The position numbers and the translations under genes were made by a program. 64,000 bases of DNA, from assembly GCA_913777615.1 (NCBI GenBank), contig CAJYTK010000017.1:310001-374000 (forward strand), written 5' to 3'. Shown in pieces: positions 55,263-64,000 of this stretch (its first letter is position 1; each line of letters starts with the position of its first letter). The stretch comes from an uncultured Agrobacterium sp. GTDB taxonomy: Bacteria; Pseudomonadota; Alphaproteobacteria; Rhizobiales; Rhizobiaceae. Below the pieces are notes generated by a model. That model was not told where the DNA came from, did no database searches, and saw only the letters and a list, made by a program, of their open reading frames with translations.

Positions 55263-55290
55263 TGGGCGGGTAAACACCGCCCACTTTCTT
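55263..55290 (+). terminator. Terminator-like hairpin before ndk
   Basis: TGGGCGG (55263-55269) pairs with CCGCCCA (55277-55283) across a 7-nt loop, followed by CTTTCTT. It can end the glutathione transferase transcript or lie in the ndk leader. Confidence 0.5.
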
Positions 55291-55312
55291 TCTATGACAA
55301 GGAACCGCAATA

Positions 55313-55735
55313 ATGGCGATTGAACGCACATTCTCGATGATCAAGCCGGACGCAACCAAGCGTAATCTCACTGGCGCCATCACCAAGGTTTTTGAAGAAA
55401 ACGGCCTGCGCGTTATCGCATCCAAGCGCGTCTGGATGAGCAAGCGCGAAGCAGAAGGCTTCTACGCCGTTCACAAGGAACGTCCTTTCTTCGGCGAACT
55501 GGTTGAGGGCATGACCTCCGGCCCGACCATCGTTCAGGTTCTGGAAGGCGAAAACGCCATCCTCAAGAACCGCGAAATCATGGGTGCAACCAACCCTGCC
55601 CAGGCTGCCGAAGGCACCATCCGCAAGACCTTTGCTCTCTCCATCGGCGAGAACTCGGTTCACGGCTCCGATGCCCCGGAAACTGCTGCTCAGGAAATCG
55701 CCTACTGGTTCGCTGAAACCGAAATCGTTGGCTGA
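55313..55735 (+). CDS. ndk: Nucleoside diphosphate kinase
   Basis: Transfers the terminal phosphate between nucleoside di- and triphosphates via phospho-His. Active His117 is in [10 protein letters not shown]; 140 residues, starting [24 protein letters not shown] lies before the ATG. Its 3' side holds a palindromic repeat and a clear intrinsic terminator. Confidence 0.98.
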   Translation: MAIERTFSMIKPDATKRNLTGAITKVFEENGLRVIASKRVWMSKREAEGFYAVHKERPFFGELVEGMTSGPTIVQVLEGENAILKNREIMGATNPAQAAEGTIRKTFALSIGENSVHGSDAPETAAQEIAYWFAETEIVG

Positions 55736-55757
55736 TCTGTCGGCGACACCATCGGCT

Positions 55758-55812
55758 CGAAAATCGGATTCGATTTTCGCAAAAGCGCGATGAGTGGGCT
55801 AAAGACACAGAG
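55758..55812. repeat. Palindromic intergenic element, copy 2
   Basis: CGAAAATCG (55758-55766) and CGATTTTCG (55771-55779) form a perfect 9-bp stem with loop GATT. The next bases, GCGCGATGAGTGGGCTAAAG and AGAGC, align with the spacer and AGAGC of copy 1 at 41744-41832. It lies just after ndk. Confidence 0.7.
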
Positions 55813-55823
55813 CAAGATTGAAA

Positions 55824-55857
55824 AAAAACGGGGCTGGTAACGGCCCCGTTTTTGTTT
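55824..55857 (+). terminator. Intrinsic terminator of ndk
   Basis: AAAAACGGGGC (55824-55834) pairs perfectly with GCCCCGTTTTT (55843-55853), loop of 8 nt, with GTTT after it. A textbook form; the A-run on the other side also suits termination of minus-strand transcripts. Confidence 0.9.
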
Positions 55858-55879
55858 GCGCGCAAATGCTAGCTCTTCA

Positions 55880-55917
55880 AACACAAAAAAACCGGGCATC
55901 GCAAAGATACCCGGTTT
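55880..55917 (-). terminator. Intrinsic terminator of the BamE-like gene
   Basis: AAACCGGG (55889-55896) pairs with CCCGGTTT (55910-55917); ATC/GAT extends the stem past one mismatch. On the minus strand TTTTTTTGTG follows. It lies about 25 bp after the gene. Confidence 0.88.
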
Positions 55918-55940
55918 CCGAATTGGGCCGAGCGCCTTGC

Positions 55941-56480
55941 TCAGTAGCTGTTGTTGTTGCCGCCCAGAATGCTCTTGGCGATGCCGGCACCCGCAGGACC
56001 ACCGGAGAGCAGCTGCTGAAGGAACGTAAGGTCCTTGCCGCCTGTCGGCGTGGTACGAGAAATCGTGTCGAATACCTTGCCGTCCTGAAGCGTGTAGTTC
56101 GCCTTCTGTGTCACGACGCCATTCTTGTCGAAATAGATGGCCAGGATGTTCTGCTCAACCAGCTGCGGCTTCATGAAGGCGGCTTTGCGAACGCGCTTCT
56201 GCGAGATGTAATAGAAAACCTCATTGCCAAAGGTTGCCGTGGTCGATGGCGTTCCCATGGTCAGCAGCACCTGCTCACGGCTGGAGCCGACAGGTATCAA
56301 TTGCAGCGACTGCTCGTCCAGCACATAGCCATTGTGGAAAACGTCCGTCGTGCTGGAGCAGGCCGCAAGCAGGCTCGAAGCAATGACGACGGCGATGGCG
56401 GTTTTGCTCAGAAATTTGGTTTTTCCGCCCGACTTCTGCTTGCTCACCTGCGTTTCCCCGACTGCGATCATGAATGGCAC
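55941..56480 (-). CDS. bamE: Outer-membrane assembly lipoprotein BamE (SmpA/OmlA family)
   Basis: Lipoprotein of the BAM complex that inserts outer-membrane proteins. Lipobox LAAC at about residue 41 of the longest frame, then the SmpA fold with VGSSREQVLLTMGTPS and FYYISQKRVRKAAF, and a Gly/Asn-rich end. A GTG at 56447 preceded by GGGGAAA would give a shorter and perhaps better signal peptide. 179 residues as given. Divergent from the CBP3-type gene. Confidence 0.88.
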   Translation of the reverse strand: MPFMIAVGETQVSKQKSGGKTKFLSKTAIAVVIASSLLAACSSTTDVFHNGYVLDEQSLQLIPVGSSREQVLLTMGTPSTTATFGNEVFYYISQKRVRKAAFMKPQLVEQNILAIYFDKNGVVTQKANYTLQDGKVFDTISRTTPTGGKDLTFLQQLLSGGPAGAGIAKSILGGNNNSY

Positions 56481-56745
56481 CTTCCGGCATTGCGTGTCGT
56501 ACCGCTTCTGTACACACGATTATGTCAATCCGGGGACAGGAATTCCCCGTTTCACCATGGAATGCAACATGTTTCGGAGACGGCTGCCGTTTGCTGGCGC
56601 TTCTCCGTTACTGTTTCAGCACGATGATGAACGTGACTGACCCGGCATTGCAATTCTCGGATGCTTCGGTAAACCAGCTTTCACGATCATGCAACAAGTG
56701 CGATGGGCGGGACGCGATTTCGTCGATCGATATTCGGATTTTTCG

Positions 56746-57285
56746 ATGGTTTTTGGGATTTTCAAGAAGAAAAACAACAATCGCGCCATCGTTGACCGTC
56801 AATATGCGATATTGACGCAAGCCGCGCGTCAGCCAGGTTTTTATCTCCACATGGATGTGCCCGACACGGTGATGGGGCGCTTCGAGATGCTGGCAATCGT
56901 CATGATTCTGTATTTCCATCGCACCAAGGACGCATCCATCAGCGGACAGGAGATCGCTCAGGAAATCGTCGACGCCTTCTTTCAGGACCTCGATCACTCC
57001 ATGCGCGAACTCGGCATCGGCGACCAAGGCGTGCCGAAACGGATGAAGAAATTTGCAGGCATGTTCTATGGTCGACTGGAATCCTACGCGGCCGCAATCG
57101 ATGGCGCGGATGCCGATGCTCTTGCGGCAGCGCTGCGTCGCAATATATATCCGCAGGCAGACGAGACCGCGCCAGACATGCGCGCTCTCTCGAAATGGAT
57201 GATGATGGCGTCTGAAACGCTGTCTTCGCAGTCGGAAGATGCGGTCGTGACGGGAAGCGCCACGCTGCCGTCACCGGATTTTTGA
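56746..57285 (+). CDS. Ubiquinol-cytochrome c chaperone (CBP3/UQCC1 family)
   Basis: Assists assembly of the cytochrome bc1 complex. The core is about 25-150, with RQPGFYLHMDVPDTVMGRFE and LYFHRTK. ATG at 56746 (MVFGIFKKK) gives 179 residues; an ATG at 56689 is in frame. It overlaps the region of the next start by a few bases in a tight series with yceD, plsX and fabH, the standard alphaproteobacterial order. Confidence 0.9.
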   Translation: MVFGIFKKKNNNRAIVDRQYAILTQAARQPGFYLHMDVPDTVMGRFEMLAIVMILYFHRTKDASISGQEIAQEIVDAFFQDLDHSMRELGIGDQGVPKRMKKFAGMFYGRLESYAAAIDGADADALAAALRRNIYPQADETAPDMRALSKWMMMASETLSSQSEDAVVTGSATLPSPDF

Positions 57286-57293
57286 GGTTTTCA

Positions 57294-57857
57294 ATGAAAT
57301 CGCCCCATGCGGCAAATGATGACGCGCCCTTTTCCTATGTCGTCAAGGTAGGCCATATTTCTGCCAATCCGGTCAGGATTGGTCTGGAGGCGAGCCCGGA
57401 AGAACTGGCTGCGCTTGCTAAATTCTGGGATGTTCTGTCCGTCGATTATCTTAGGAGTGAATTGCAGGTAACGCGTTGGAAGAGGGACGGCATCAGGATT
57501 AAAGGTCAGGTGCAGGCCGGAGTGACTCAGGCTTGCGTGGTAACGCTGGAACCTGTCTCCAGCGTGATCGATGAAAAGGTAGAGCAGATTTTCGTACCGG
57601 AAGGCTCGAAGCTCGCGCGACTGACGACGAATGAAGATGGCGAGATCGTGCTTGATCCCGACGGGCCGGATATTCCCGATCAGTTTGTCGGTGACACGAT
57701 CGATGTAGGAGTTGTGGTCGCCGAGTTTGCCGCCCTTGCTATCGATCCCTATCCGCGAAAGGCTGGGGTCGATTTTGATGGATTTGGCGACAAGACCCCA
57801 ATGGATGATAAAAAACCATCGCCCTTTGCAGTGTTGAAAGATTGGAAAAAAGACTGA
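57294..57857 (+). CDS. YceD family protein (DUF177), 23S rRNA accumulation
   Basis: YceD-type protein of 187 residues. The cysteine motif region reads VTQACVVTLEPV, then the acidic core EDGEIVLDPDGPDIPDQFVGD and a C-terminal PYPRKAGVDF. Family members are linked to 23S rRNA accumulation and lie upstream of rpmF or plsX. GAGG six bases before the ATG at 57294; it starts 8 bp after the previous stop. Confidence 0.88.
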   Translation: MKSPHAANDDAPFSYVVKVGHISANPVRIGLEASPEELAALAKFWDVLSVDYLRSELQVTRWKRDGIRIKGQVQAGVTQACVVTLEPVSSVIDEKVEQIFVPEGSKLARLTTNEDGEIVLDPDGPDIPDQFVGDTIDVGVVVAEFAALAIDPYPRKAGVDFDGFGDKTPMDDKKPSPFAVLKDWKKD

Positions 57858-57956
57858 ACGCCTTCGTAAGAAGAGAACAATTCAGTTGTAAGCGTGGGCG
57901 GAAACGGTATTTTCGCCCGAAAAATACCGCCATGCGGTCAGAAGGATCAGGGACGA

Positions 57957-59018
57957 GTGATCAGAATAGCAATTGACGTCATGGGCGGGGACCACGGCCC
58001 TGATGTTGTCATACCCGGTGTCGCAAAGGCGCTTGAGCGGCACAACGACGTGACATTTCTGCTTTATGGGCAGAAGGACAAGTGCGATCATATTCTGGCG
58101 CAACATCCCCAGCTTCTCGCAAAATCGGAATTCTTCGACTGTGAAGTCTCCGTAGGGATGGATGAAAAGCCGAGCCAGGCGCTGCGCCGGGGCCGTTACG
58201 TGTCGAGCATGTGGCGTGCCATCGAAGCGGTGAAGGTGGGCGAGGCGGATGTGGCCGTGTCTGCTGGGAACACCGGCGCGCTTATGGCCATGGCCAAGTT
58301 CTGTTTGCGCACCATGGCGCGCATCGAGCGCCCGGCGATTGCAGGCATCTGGCCGACATTGCGTGGCGAAAGCATCGTTCTCGATATCGGTGCGACGATC
58401 GGCGCAGATTCGCAGCAGCTTCTCGACTTCGCCCTTATGGGTGGCGCAATGGCACGGGCGCTGTTTGATGTAGATCGCCCGACTGTCGGTCTGCTCAATG
58501 TCGGTGTCGAAGAGGTGAAGGGCCAGGAAGAAGTCCGGGAAGCCGGTCGCCTTATCCGTGAGGCGGACCTCGCCACCATCGATTATCGCGGCTTCGTCGA
58601 AGGTGACGATATCGGCAAGGGCACGGTGGACGTGGTCGTCACTGAAGGCTTTACCGGCAATATCGCACTGAAGGCTGCGGAAGGCACGGCACGCCAAATC
58701 ACCACTTTGCTGCGCGAAGCGATTTCCCGCAGTTTCTTTGCCAAGATCGGCTATCTTCTCGCTAAAAGCGCATTCGATGTGCTGCGTGAAAAGATGGATC
58801 CGCGTAAGGTCAACGGCGGCGTTTTCCTGGGATTGAATGGCATCGTCATCAAGAGCCATGGCAGCACGGACGCGCTTGGTTTCGCCTCTGCCATCGATGT
58901 CGGTTACGACATGGTGCATAACGGTCTGACCGCCAAGATCGAAAATGATTTGAAAGCTTACCACGCAAGAAGACTTCCGCCTCCCGCGCCTGAAGCTCTC
59001 GTGGTCGATGAGGAATAA
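57957..59018 (+). CDS. plsX: Phosphate acyltransferase PlsX
   Basis: Makes acyl phosphate from acyl-ACP for phospholipid synthesis. The N-terminus [20 protein letters not shown] is diagnostic; later motifs include [11 protein letters not shown] and DGFTGN-like [15 protein letters not shown] start at 57957 gives 353 residues; an upstream in-frame ATG has no family similarity. Three bases separate it from fabH. Confidence 0.96.
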   Translation: MIRIAIDVMGGDHGPDVVIPGVAKALERHNDVTFLLYGQKDKCDHILAQHPQLLAKSEFFDCEVSVGMDEKPSQALRRGRYVSSMWRAIEAVKVGEADVAVSAGNTGALMAMAKFCLRTMARIERPAIAGIWPTLRGESIVLDIGATIGADSQQLLDFALMGGAMARALFDVDRPTVGLLNVGVEEVKGQEEVREAGRLIREADLATIDYRGFVEGDDIGKGTVDVVVTEGFTGNIALKAAEGTARQITTLLREAISRSFFAKIGYLLAKSAFDVLREKMDPRKVNGGVFLGLNGIVIKSHGSTDALGFASAIDVGYDMVHNGLTAKIENDLKAYHARRLPPPAPEALVVDEE

Positions 59019-59021
59019 TCA

Positions 59022-59993
59022 ATGATCCGCTCTATTGTACGTGGCTTCGGAGCGGCGCTCCCGAAGAGGGTTGTGACCAACCAGGAAATCGAGGGCATCG
59101 TCGAAACCTCGGACGAATGGATCGTTCAGCGCACCGGCATCAAACAGCGCTACATCGCCGGCGAAGGTGAGACCTCTGCATCGCTGGGTGAGGCCGCGGC
59201 CCGCGCAGCCCTGGAAAATGGCGGTCTGAAGCCGGAAGATATCGATCTCATCATCGTTGCAACATCTACGCCCGATAACACTTTTCCGGCAACTGCGGTG
59301 AACATCCAGAACCGTCTCGGTATCACGGGCGGTTTTGCTTTCGACGTTCAGGCCGTTTGCTCTGGTTTCGTTTATGCGATGGCGACGGCCGACCTCTACA
59401 TTCGTGGCGGCATGGCAAAGCGCGTGTTGGTCATCGGCGCGGAAACCTTCTCGCGAATTCTCGACTGGAAGGATCGCACCACTTGCGTTCTTTTCGGCGA
59501 TGGTGCTGGCGCTGTCATCCTGGAAGCGGGTGAGGGTGAGGGCAAGACGTCTGACCGTGGCGTGCTGACCTCCAATCTGCGCTCGGACGGTTCGCATAAG
59601 GAAAAGCTCTATGTCGATGGCGGGCCATCGACGACAGGGACGGTCGGTCATCTGCGCATGGAAGGTCGCGAAGTCTTCAAGCATGCTGTCGGCATGATCA
59701 CCGACGTGATCGAGGCAGCGTTCGAGGCAACCGGCACGACCGCGGATGATCTGGACTGGCTCGTTCCACACCAGGCGAACCGCCGCATTATTGACGGCTC
59801 CGCGAAGAAGCTCGGCATTCCCTTGGAGAAGGTCGTCGTTACGGTCGATCTACACGGAAACACATCTGCTGCCTCCATTCCGCTCGCTCTCGCAACCGCT
59901 GCGGCAGACGGACGTATCAAGCAGGGCGATCTAGTCATGTTGGAAGCAATGGGCGGTGGCTTCACCTGGGGCGCAGTGCTTCTGCGCTGGTAA
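59022..59993 (+). CDS. fabH: 3-oxoacyl-ACP synthase III FabH
   Basis: Starts fatty acid synthesis by condensing an acyl-CoA with malonyl-ACP. Catalytic Cys113 ([11 protein letters not shown]), His250 ([10 protein letters not shown]) and Asn280 ([11 protein letters not shown]) are present. 323 residues, normal. Coupled to plsX. Confidence 0.97.
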   Translation: MIRSIVRGFGAALPKRVVTNQEIEGIVETSDEWIVQRTGIKQRYIAGEGETSASLGEAAARAALENGGLKPEDIDLIIVATSTPDNTFPATAVNIQNRLGITGGFAFDVQAVCSGFVYAMATADLYIRGGMAKRVLVIGAETFSRILDWKDRTTCVLFGDGAGAVILEAGEGEGKTSDRGVLTSNLRSDGSHKEKLYVDGGPSTTGTVGHLRMEGREVFKHAVGMITDVIEAAFEATGTTADDLDWLVPHQANRRIIDGSAKKLGIPLEKVVVTVDLHGNTSAASIPLALATAAADGRIKQGDLVMLEAMGGGFTWGAVLLRW

Positions 59994-60138
59994 ACTGTAG
60001 GTTACGGTACTCACGTAACCCCTTGCCATCATTGCCGTAAATCCCTAAACGATTCTGGAAACATTTCTTGACCGTTGCCATCAACGGCAATAGTCTCGGG
60101 CAGTTTCCAGAACACAACAGAGATAAGCGCGGGGAAAA

Positions 60139-60477
60139 ATGGCCGGTAAAACTGTGACACGTGCGGATTTGGCCGAGTCTGTGTTCCGCAAAGTGGGTTT
60201 GTCCCGAACCGAATCCGCCGAGCTGGTCGAAACCGTCATCGACGAAATCTGCAACGCCATCACCCGTGGTGAAGTTGTAAAGCTTTCCTCCTTTGCAACC
60301 TTCCAAATTCGTGAAAAAAACGAGCGTATCGGTCGCAACCCCAAGACCGGTGAAGAAGTTCCGATCTCGCCGCGCCGCGTAATGACCTTCAAGGCCTCGA
60401 ACGTTCTGAAACAACGCATCCTCAAAGCCCATGCGTCACGCAAGGCAAAGCAGAAGACCCCGAAGCCCGGCTCCTGA
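60139..60477 (+). CDS. ihfA: Integration host factor subunit alpha
   Basis: DNA-bending nucleoid protein, pairs with IhfB. The 112-residue product has [17 protein letters not shown] and the intercalating-Pro arm [14 protein letters not shown], and a lysine-rich tail of about 12 residues. Its 145-bp upstream gap from fabH suggests its own promoter. A MerR-type gene follows, the common rhizobial arrangement. Confidence 0.95.
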   Translation: MAGKTVTRADLAESVFRKVGLSRTESAELVETVIDEICNAITRGEVVKLSSFATFQIREKNERIGRNPKTGEEVPISPRRVMTFKASNVLKQRILKAHASRKAKQKTPKPGS

Positions 60478-60547
60478 AGCGGCTTCTTTCGGTAGCAATA
60501 GCTCCATTTCGATACCTCACTCCTCTTCTTCCTGTGAACACACTTGA

Positions 60548-60572
60548 ATTTCAACCTTCAAGCCGTTGAAAT
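60548..60572. promoter_or_regulatory. Inverted repeat between ihfA and the MerR-type gene
   Basis: ATTTCAAC (60548-60555) and GTTGAAAT (60565-60572) are perfect arms with a 9-bp spacer. There is no T-run, so it may be an operator for the MerR-type protein or an mRNA hairpin. Confidence 0.4.
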
Positions 60573-60641
60573 AAAGACGATTCGCATCGTACCTTGTCGT
60601 GTATTTTGCAAACCTGTCATTTCGCCGGGTGGGAGTTAAGC

Positions 60642-61181
60642 GTGGATAAGAGTCCGGACGCCTTTAGAACGATCAGCGAAGTTGCGGACGAGCTCGATCT
60701 CCCGCAGCATGTGCTGCGTTTCTGGGAAACCCGCTTTCCCCAGATCAAGCCGATGAAGCGTGGGGGCGGACGCCGTTATTATCGTCCGGACGATGTCGAT
60801 TTGCTCAAAGGCATCCGCCATCTGCTCTACGATCATGGTTATACGATCAAGGGCGTTCAGAAGCTCCTCAAAACCAACGGCAACCGTTTCGTTGCGGCCA
60901 TCGCTTCGGGCGACATGGCGACGATGGAAGCCATCATGGCTGCAAGCGGTGAAAAGCAGACTGCCGAACCGCGTGTGGCGCCATCGGACGACGATGAAGT
61001 TGTCGGACGCCCAAAGGCCAGGCCCAGCGGTCGTTTCTTTGGTTTCGGCGGAGGAAGTTCCGACGATACACCGGAAATTTCCATCGGCAAATCCAGTATC
61101 AGCAAAGACGATCGTGCCCTGCTGCAGGAGGCGTTGTTCGACCTTCTGGAATGCAAACGCCTGCTCGACCAAGTGCGTTAA
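60642..61181 (+). CDS. MerR family transcriptional regulator
   Basis: N-terminal winged helix with [42 protein letters not shown], the MerR signature. The C-terminal part (about 100-179) is short and lacks a recognised ligand domain. GTG at 60642 with GGGAG upstream gives 179 residues. The pair ihfA-merR is conserved in rhizobia; the effector is unknown. Confidence 0.92.
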   Translation: MDKSPDAFRTISEVADELDLPQHVLRFWETRFPQIKPMKRGGGRRYYRPDDVDLLKGIRHLLYDHGYTIKGVQKLLKTNGNRFVAAIASGDMATMEAIMAASGEKQTAEPRVAPSDDDEVVGRPKARPSGRFFGFGGGSSDDTPEISIGKSSISKDDRALLQEALFDLLECKRLLDQVR

Positions 61182-61335
61182 CCGACGGGTGAGCTCGAAA
61201 AACATCTCACGTTTCGGTCGGTGGAAGAGCTGTGGATAACGCGGCGCTTCGCCAGCGCCCGTCGAATTTATATCAAATGCCAACCTTTCGGAAACTCCTT
61301 CAGCGGATAATGCCCGCCTGAAAAGGAGTTGTACT

Positions 61336-62046
61336 GTGAGCAAGAGAAAGCCTTCAAGCCGCCGTGCGTCGTCCAAGTCCAAGGGTGGCAGCGTCTGGTC
61401 CTGGTTGATCCTGTTTGGTGTCGCAATAGGCGGCATTCAGGTCTATGAGCACCGCGACACTCTGTTACCAAAGATAAGGGGAGTTGTTGCATCCGCGTCC
61501 AAGCCGTCAGCACCCGCGATGCGCGAAACGAGTGTGCCCAAGCAGGTCGCAGCTCTAAAGCCCTCCCAGACAGTCGGCCTGCCAACGACCGGCGCGCCTA
61601 TTCCGCCACGCTCTATCGCTTCTGCAGGATCTGCGCTGAGCACTGGTCAACTGCCGCCAGCGACTTTGCCATCGCAAAGGCCACAGGTGGAAAATGTTTC
61701 GCTCGGCGCCAAGCCCGGCACATTTGCCTTTTGTGGGCGCTCCGGCCTGAACAATTGCGTGATGGACGGCAACACCTTCTGGATGAAGGGAGTAAGGATG
61801 AAGCTTGCTGGCATCGAGGTCCCGCAAACGGATCAGGCGCGCTGCATGGAAGAACGTGCGCGCGGCTTCACCGCCAAGGTGCGTCTGCGCGACATGCTGA
61901 ACTCCGGCGGCTTCCAGATTGCAGCCGGAGGGCAGGGCGCAGAAGTAAAAGCCCTGTCCAGGTCAGGAGTTTCTTTTGCCGATCAGTTGATCCGAGAGGG
62001 GCTTGCACGCCGTGCTGGTTCCGCAAGTCCATCCTGGTGTGGGTAA
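61336..62046 (+). CDS. Membrane-anchored thermonuclease-fold protein, altered active site
   Basis: One N-terminal membrane segment (about 19-38) after a basic stretch, a Pro/Ser/Ala-rich linker (about 50-125), then an SNase-like domain with CVMDGNTFWMKGVRMKLAGI. Where staphylococcal-type nucleases have DGDT, this reads DGNT, which removes a metal ligand. It may be a degraded or non-catalytic nuclease fold. GTG start at 61336. 236 residues with four cysteines in the domain, perhaps disulfide-bonded in the periplasm. Confidence 0.75.
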   Translation: MSKRKPSSRRASSKSKGGSVWSWLILFGVAIGGIQVYEHRDTLLPKIRGVVASASKPSAPAMRETSVPKQVAALKPSQTVGLPTTGAPIPPRSIASAGSALSTGQLPPATLPSQRPQVENVSLGAKPGTFAFCGRSGLNNCVMDGNTFWMKGVRMKLAGIEVPQTDQARCMEERARGFTAKVRLRDMLNSGGFQIAAGGQGAEVKALSRSGVSFADQLIREGLARRAGSASPSWCG

Positions 62047-62109
62047 TACGTTCTAAGAAACTCTTGCAGTTGACCGGAAGCGGTCACGCTGTGTAGATGG
62101 GAAATGCAT

Positions 62110-62191
62110 GCGGGCGTGATGGAATGGTAGACATACCGGACTTAAAATCCGGAGCGAAAGCGTGCGGGTTCGAGTCCCGCCGCCCGTACCA
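62110..62191 (+). tRNA. tRNA-Leu, anticodon UAA
   Basis: Acceptor arms GCGGGCG and CGCCCGT with one G-U pair, D-arm, anticodon stem CCGGA/TCCGG with loop CTTAAAA (anticodon TAA), a variable arm (GAGCGAAAGCG), T-arm GCGGGTTCGAGTCCCGC, and an encoded CCA end. Reads UUA and, with wobble, UUG codons. It lies head-to-head with the trkH 3' end. Confidence 0.95.
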
Positions 62192-62196
62192 AATCG

Positions 62197-63657
62197 TTAA
62201 CCTCTCCAGAATAGTGGCATCAGCAGCACGAGCACGGTCAGGATTTCCAAACGGCCGAGCAGCATCATAATCGACAGCAGATAGAGCGCTGGATCGCTGA
62301 TGGTGGAGAAATTGCCCGCAGGCCCGATGATCGGGCCGACGCCGGGACCAACATTGGCAAGCGATGTGGCAACACCGGATGCCGCAGTGAGAAAGTCGTA
62401 GCCCATGGCGCTCATCAACAGGCTGCCGCCGATCCACAGAGCAATGAAGCAACTGATGAACAAGAAGACGTTGCGAATGGTTTCGGCATCGACGACCTGC
62501 GCGCCGTAACGCACAGGATAGACGGCATCGGGATAGATCAGCTTCCGCAAGCCGGTTTTCACCACATTATAGACGATGACAAAACGGTAGGCCTTGATGC
62601 CGCCAGCCGTCGAGCCGGAGCAGCCGCCCATGAAAGTGGCGAAGAATGCCGCCACCACGACGAACGGTCCCCAAAGGGTGTAGTCGTCGCTGGCAAAGCC
62701 GCCAGTCGAAAGAATCGAGGTCATGTTGAAGAAGGAATGGCTGAGTGCAATATGAAGCGCTACGCCATTGTTGATGTGGTGATAGATGCCGACTGCGAGC
62801 GAGATGGCGCAGAGATAGCCTATGAACACCCGGATTTGAGGATCGTAGAGAATATCCATGCGTCGGCGCACGGCGAGCAGGATCATGACCGAGAAGGGCA
62901 GGCTGCCGAGAATCAGAAAGAAAGTTGCGATCCACAACAGCGCGACATTATCCCCGAAATAACCGAACGAGGCGTCATGGGTGGAGAAGCCTCCTGTCGC
63001 GATCGCCGACATGGCGTGGTTCACTGCATCGAAATGCGTCATCCCGGCGAAATCGAAGGCGATGGCGCAGGCAATCGTCATCAGGACGTAAATACCGACG
63101 AAAGCGCGGGTGAAACTGGCGAGACGCGCAAATGGCCTGTCGCTCGCCGTATCGGAGGATTCCATTCTGAAGAACGTCATCCCGCCGACCCGCAATAGCG
63201 GCAGAACGAACAGACCCAGCGCCACGATGCCGATGCCTCCGAGCCAGCATAGAAGCGAACGCCATATCAAAAGCCCTTGCGGCGCATGGTCGAGACCGGA
63301 AATCACTGTGGAGCCGGTGGTGGTGATCGCAGATATCGACTCAAACAGCGCCTGAGCGAAGGAAAGATCGAGTTCGGACAGGTAGAGAGGCACGGCGCCG
63401 ATGAGCGAAAACGCCAGCCACAACACGTTCACCAGCAGAAAGCCGAAGCGCTTGTTGAAGGTCGGCATCGGTCCACGGGTTGCGAGCGCGCAGGCCAGTG
63501 CAAATCCCCCGCACATGAAACCGGAAGCGGCGAAAACGATCCAGTCATTGTTGCCGTAATAGAGGTCCGTCATGGCTGGTACGAACATTGACGTGGCCAT
63601 GTAAAGGCCGAAGATCGACGTAATATAGACGACTGCGCGCAGGAGATTGGCGTTCAA
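62197..63657 (-). CDS. trkH: Trk system potassium uptake protein TrkH
   Basis: Inner-membrane K+ channel-like subunit that works with TrkA. The four pore loops carry selectivity-filter glycines, seen in AITTTGSTVISGLD, SAIATGGFSTHD, STGGFASDD and TSLANVGPGVG. The start is taken as TTG at 63657, preceded by AAGG at nine bases, giving 486 residues, the usual length. The open frame reaches 63852 but the extra 65 residues lack family similarity. Confidence 0.93.
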   Translation of the reverse strand: MNANLLRAVVYITSIFGLYMATSMFVPAMTDLYYGNNDWIVFAASGFMCGGFALACALATRGPMPTFNKRFGFLLVNVLWLAFSLIGAVPLYLSELDLSFAQALFESISAITTTGSTVISGLDHAPQGLLIWRSLLCWLGGIGIVALGLFVLPLLRVGGMTFFRMESSDTASDRPFARLASFTRAFVGIYVLMTIACAIAFDFAGMTHFDAVNHAMSAIATGGFSTHDASFGYFGDNVALLWIATFFLILGSLPFSVMILLAVRRRMDILYDPQIRVFIGYLCAISLAVGIYHHINNGVALHIALSHSFFNMTSILSTGGFASDDYTLWGPFVVVAAFFATFMGGCSGSTAGGIKAYRFVIVYNVVKTGLRKLIYPDAVYPVRYGAQVVDAETIRNVFLFISCFIALWIGGSLLMSAMGYDFLTAASGVATSLANVGPGVGPIIGPAGNFSTISDPALYLLSIMMLLGRLEILTVLVLLMPLFWRG

Positions 63658-63747
63658 AAAAATCAAACCTTGATCGAGTAACGCGTACCGAAGTGGCGCA
63701 AAGAGTCTTTGTGTCGAGCCTGTTCCTATGGCATAGCGGGTGCCATC

Positions 63748-64000
63748 GTGAATTTCAATGGATTGAAAATCGTGGACAAACTGCTTGTAGAAGCCGCACG
63801 GCGCGAAGTTCGGGAAATCTTTCCCGAAACGCCGTTGCAGTTGAATGAACATCTCAGCCGCCGGTATGGAGCCGAGATTTGGCTGAAGCGTGAAGACCTC
63901 ACGCCTGTTCGTTCCTACAAGATTAGAGGCGCATTCAACTTTCTTCGCAAGGCTGTCTCAACCGCCGGCAAGGACAATATTTTCGTCTGTGCATCCGCTG
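63748..64000 (+). CDS. ilvA: Threonine dehydratase, N-terminal part (cut by window end)
   Basis: PLP enzyme that deaminates threonine to 2-oxobutyrate, first step of isoleucine synthesis. The window ends about 84 codons in. LKREDLTPVRSYKIRGAFNF holds the PLP lysine. Upstream, PETPLQLNEHLSRRYGAEIW fits the family. The start could be GTG at 63748 or GTG at 63772. It diverges from trkH. Confidence 0.9.
   Translation, partial: MNFNGLKIVDKLLVEAARREVREIFPETPLQLNEHLSRRYGAEIWLKREDLTPVRSYKIRGAFNFLRKAVSTAGKDNIFVCASA

Noticed and set aside
62110-62191. tRNA-Leu as an integration site
   Set aside because: No integrase, repeated tRNA end or foreign gene lies next to it.
63658-63852. Longer N-terminus for TrkH
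   Set aside because: The added 65 residues do not resemble TrkH and would overlap the start of the divergent ilvA gene.
1-64000. CRISPR arrays, transposons or prophage
   Set aside because: No regularly spaced direct repeats, transposase, integrase or structural phage genes were found.

Overview
The window reads as chromosomal DNA of an alphaproteobacterium of the order Rhizobiales (Hyphomicrobiales), most likely the Rhizobiaceae (Agrobacterium/Rhizobium type). The grounds are the core gene order (purF-cvpA-radA-alr, dnaB, rplI-DUF2232-rpsR-rpsF, fabD-fabG-acpP-fabF-mltG-yicC-gmk, rsmA-pdxA-surA-lptD-lptG-lptF, bamE / CBP3-yceD-plsX-fabH-ihfA-merR), the AcpP sequence, the Asp/Arg-rich tail on ribosomal protein S6, and a palindromic intergenic repeat of a rhizobial kind. 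The genus cannot be fixed from the sequence alone. No rRNA, CRISPR array, transposase, integrase or phage gene was seen. One tRNA gene is present.

Layout. 1-4290: purF (cut by the window edge), cvpA, radA and alr, all on the minus strand. 4371-8094: plus-strand accessory block with an AraC-type regulator, the AzlCD branched-chain amino acid exporter and an ABC exporter. 8140-9636: dnaB. 10056-15138: second accessory block with a marR-emrB-emrA type drug efflux operon, an ArsR-type regulator and an EamA exporter. 15213-17667: rplI, a DUF2232 membrane protein, rpsR and rpsF. An aldo/keto reductase (17956-18999) precedes the fatty acid genes fabD, fabG, acpP and fabF, then mltG, yicC and gmk (19226-26219). 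26655-34553 is a minus-strand envelope block: rsmA, pdxA, a SurA-type chaperone, lptD, lptG and lptF. pepA and holC follow on the plus strand.

36830-50610 is the most distinctive part, a sugar or sugar-acid catabolic locus. An SMP-30 lactonase and a FadR-type GntR regulator diverge from a long plus-strand operon: three Gfo/Idh/MocA proteins, a MalEFGK-type ABC importer, an IlvD-type sugar-acid dehydratase, a uronate-dehydrogenase-like protein and an RraA-like protein. A fourth Gfo/Idh protein lies convergently at the end. The divergent promoter carries a perfect TTGACA box overlapped by CCGGTATACCGG-type palindromes, the likely GntR operators. The parts allow uptake, oxidation to a lactone, ring opening, dehydration and carbon-carbon cleavage. 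The substrate is unknown.

50709-64000: polysaccharide deacetylase lipoprotein, ABC-F ATPase, methyltransferase, glutathione S-transferase, ndk, BamE-like lipoprotein, CBP3-type chaperone, YceD, plsX, fabH, ihfA, a MerR-type regulator, a nuclease-fold membrane protein, tRNA-Leu(UAA), trkH and the start of a threonine dehydratase gene. Several intrinsic terminators and strong hairpins mark transcript ends. All homology calls come from recognising motifs and family sequences by eye; no database search was run.
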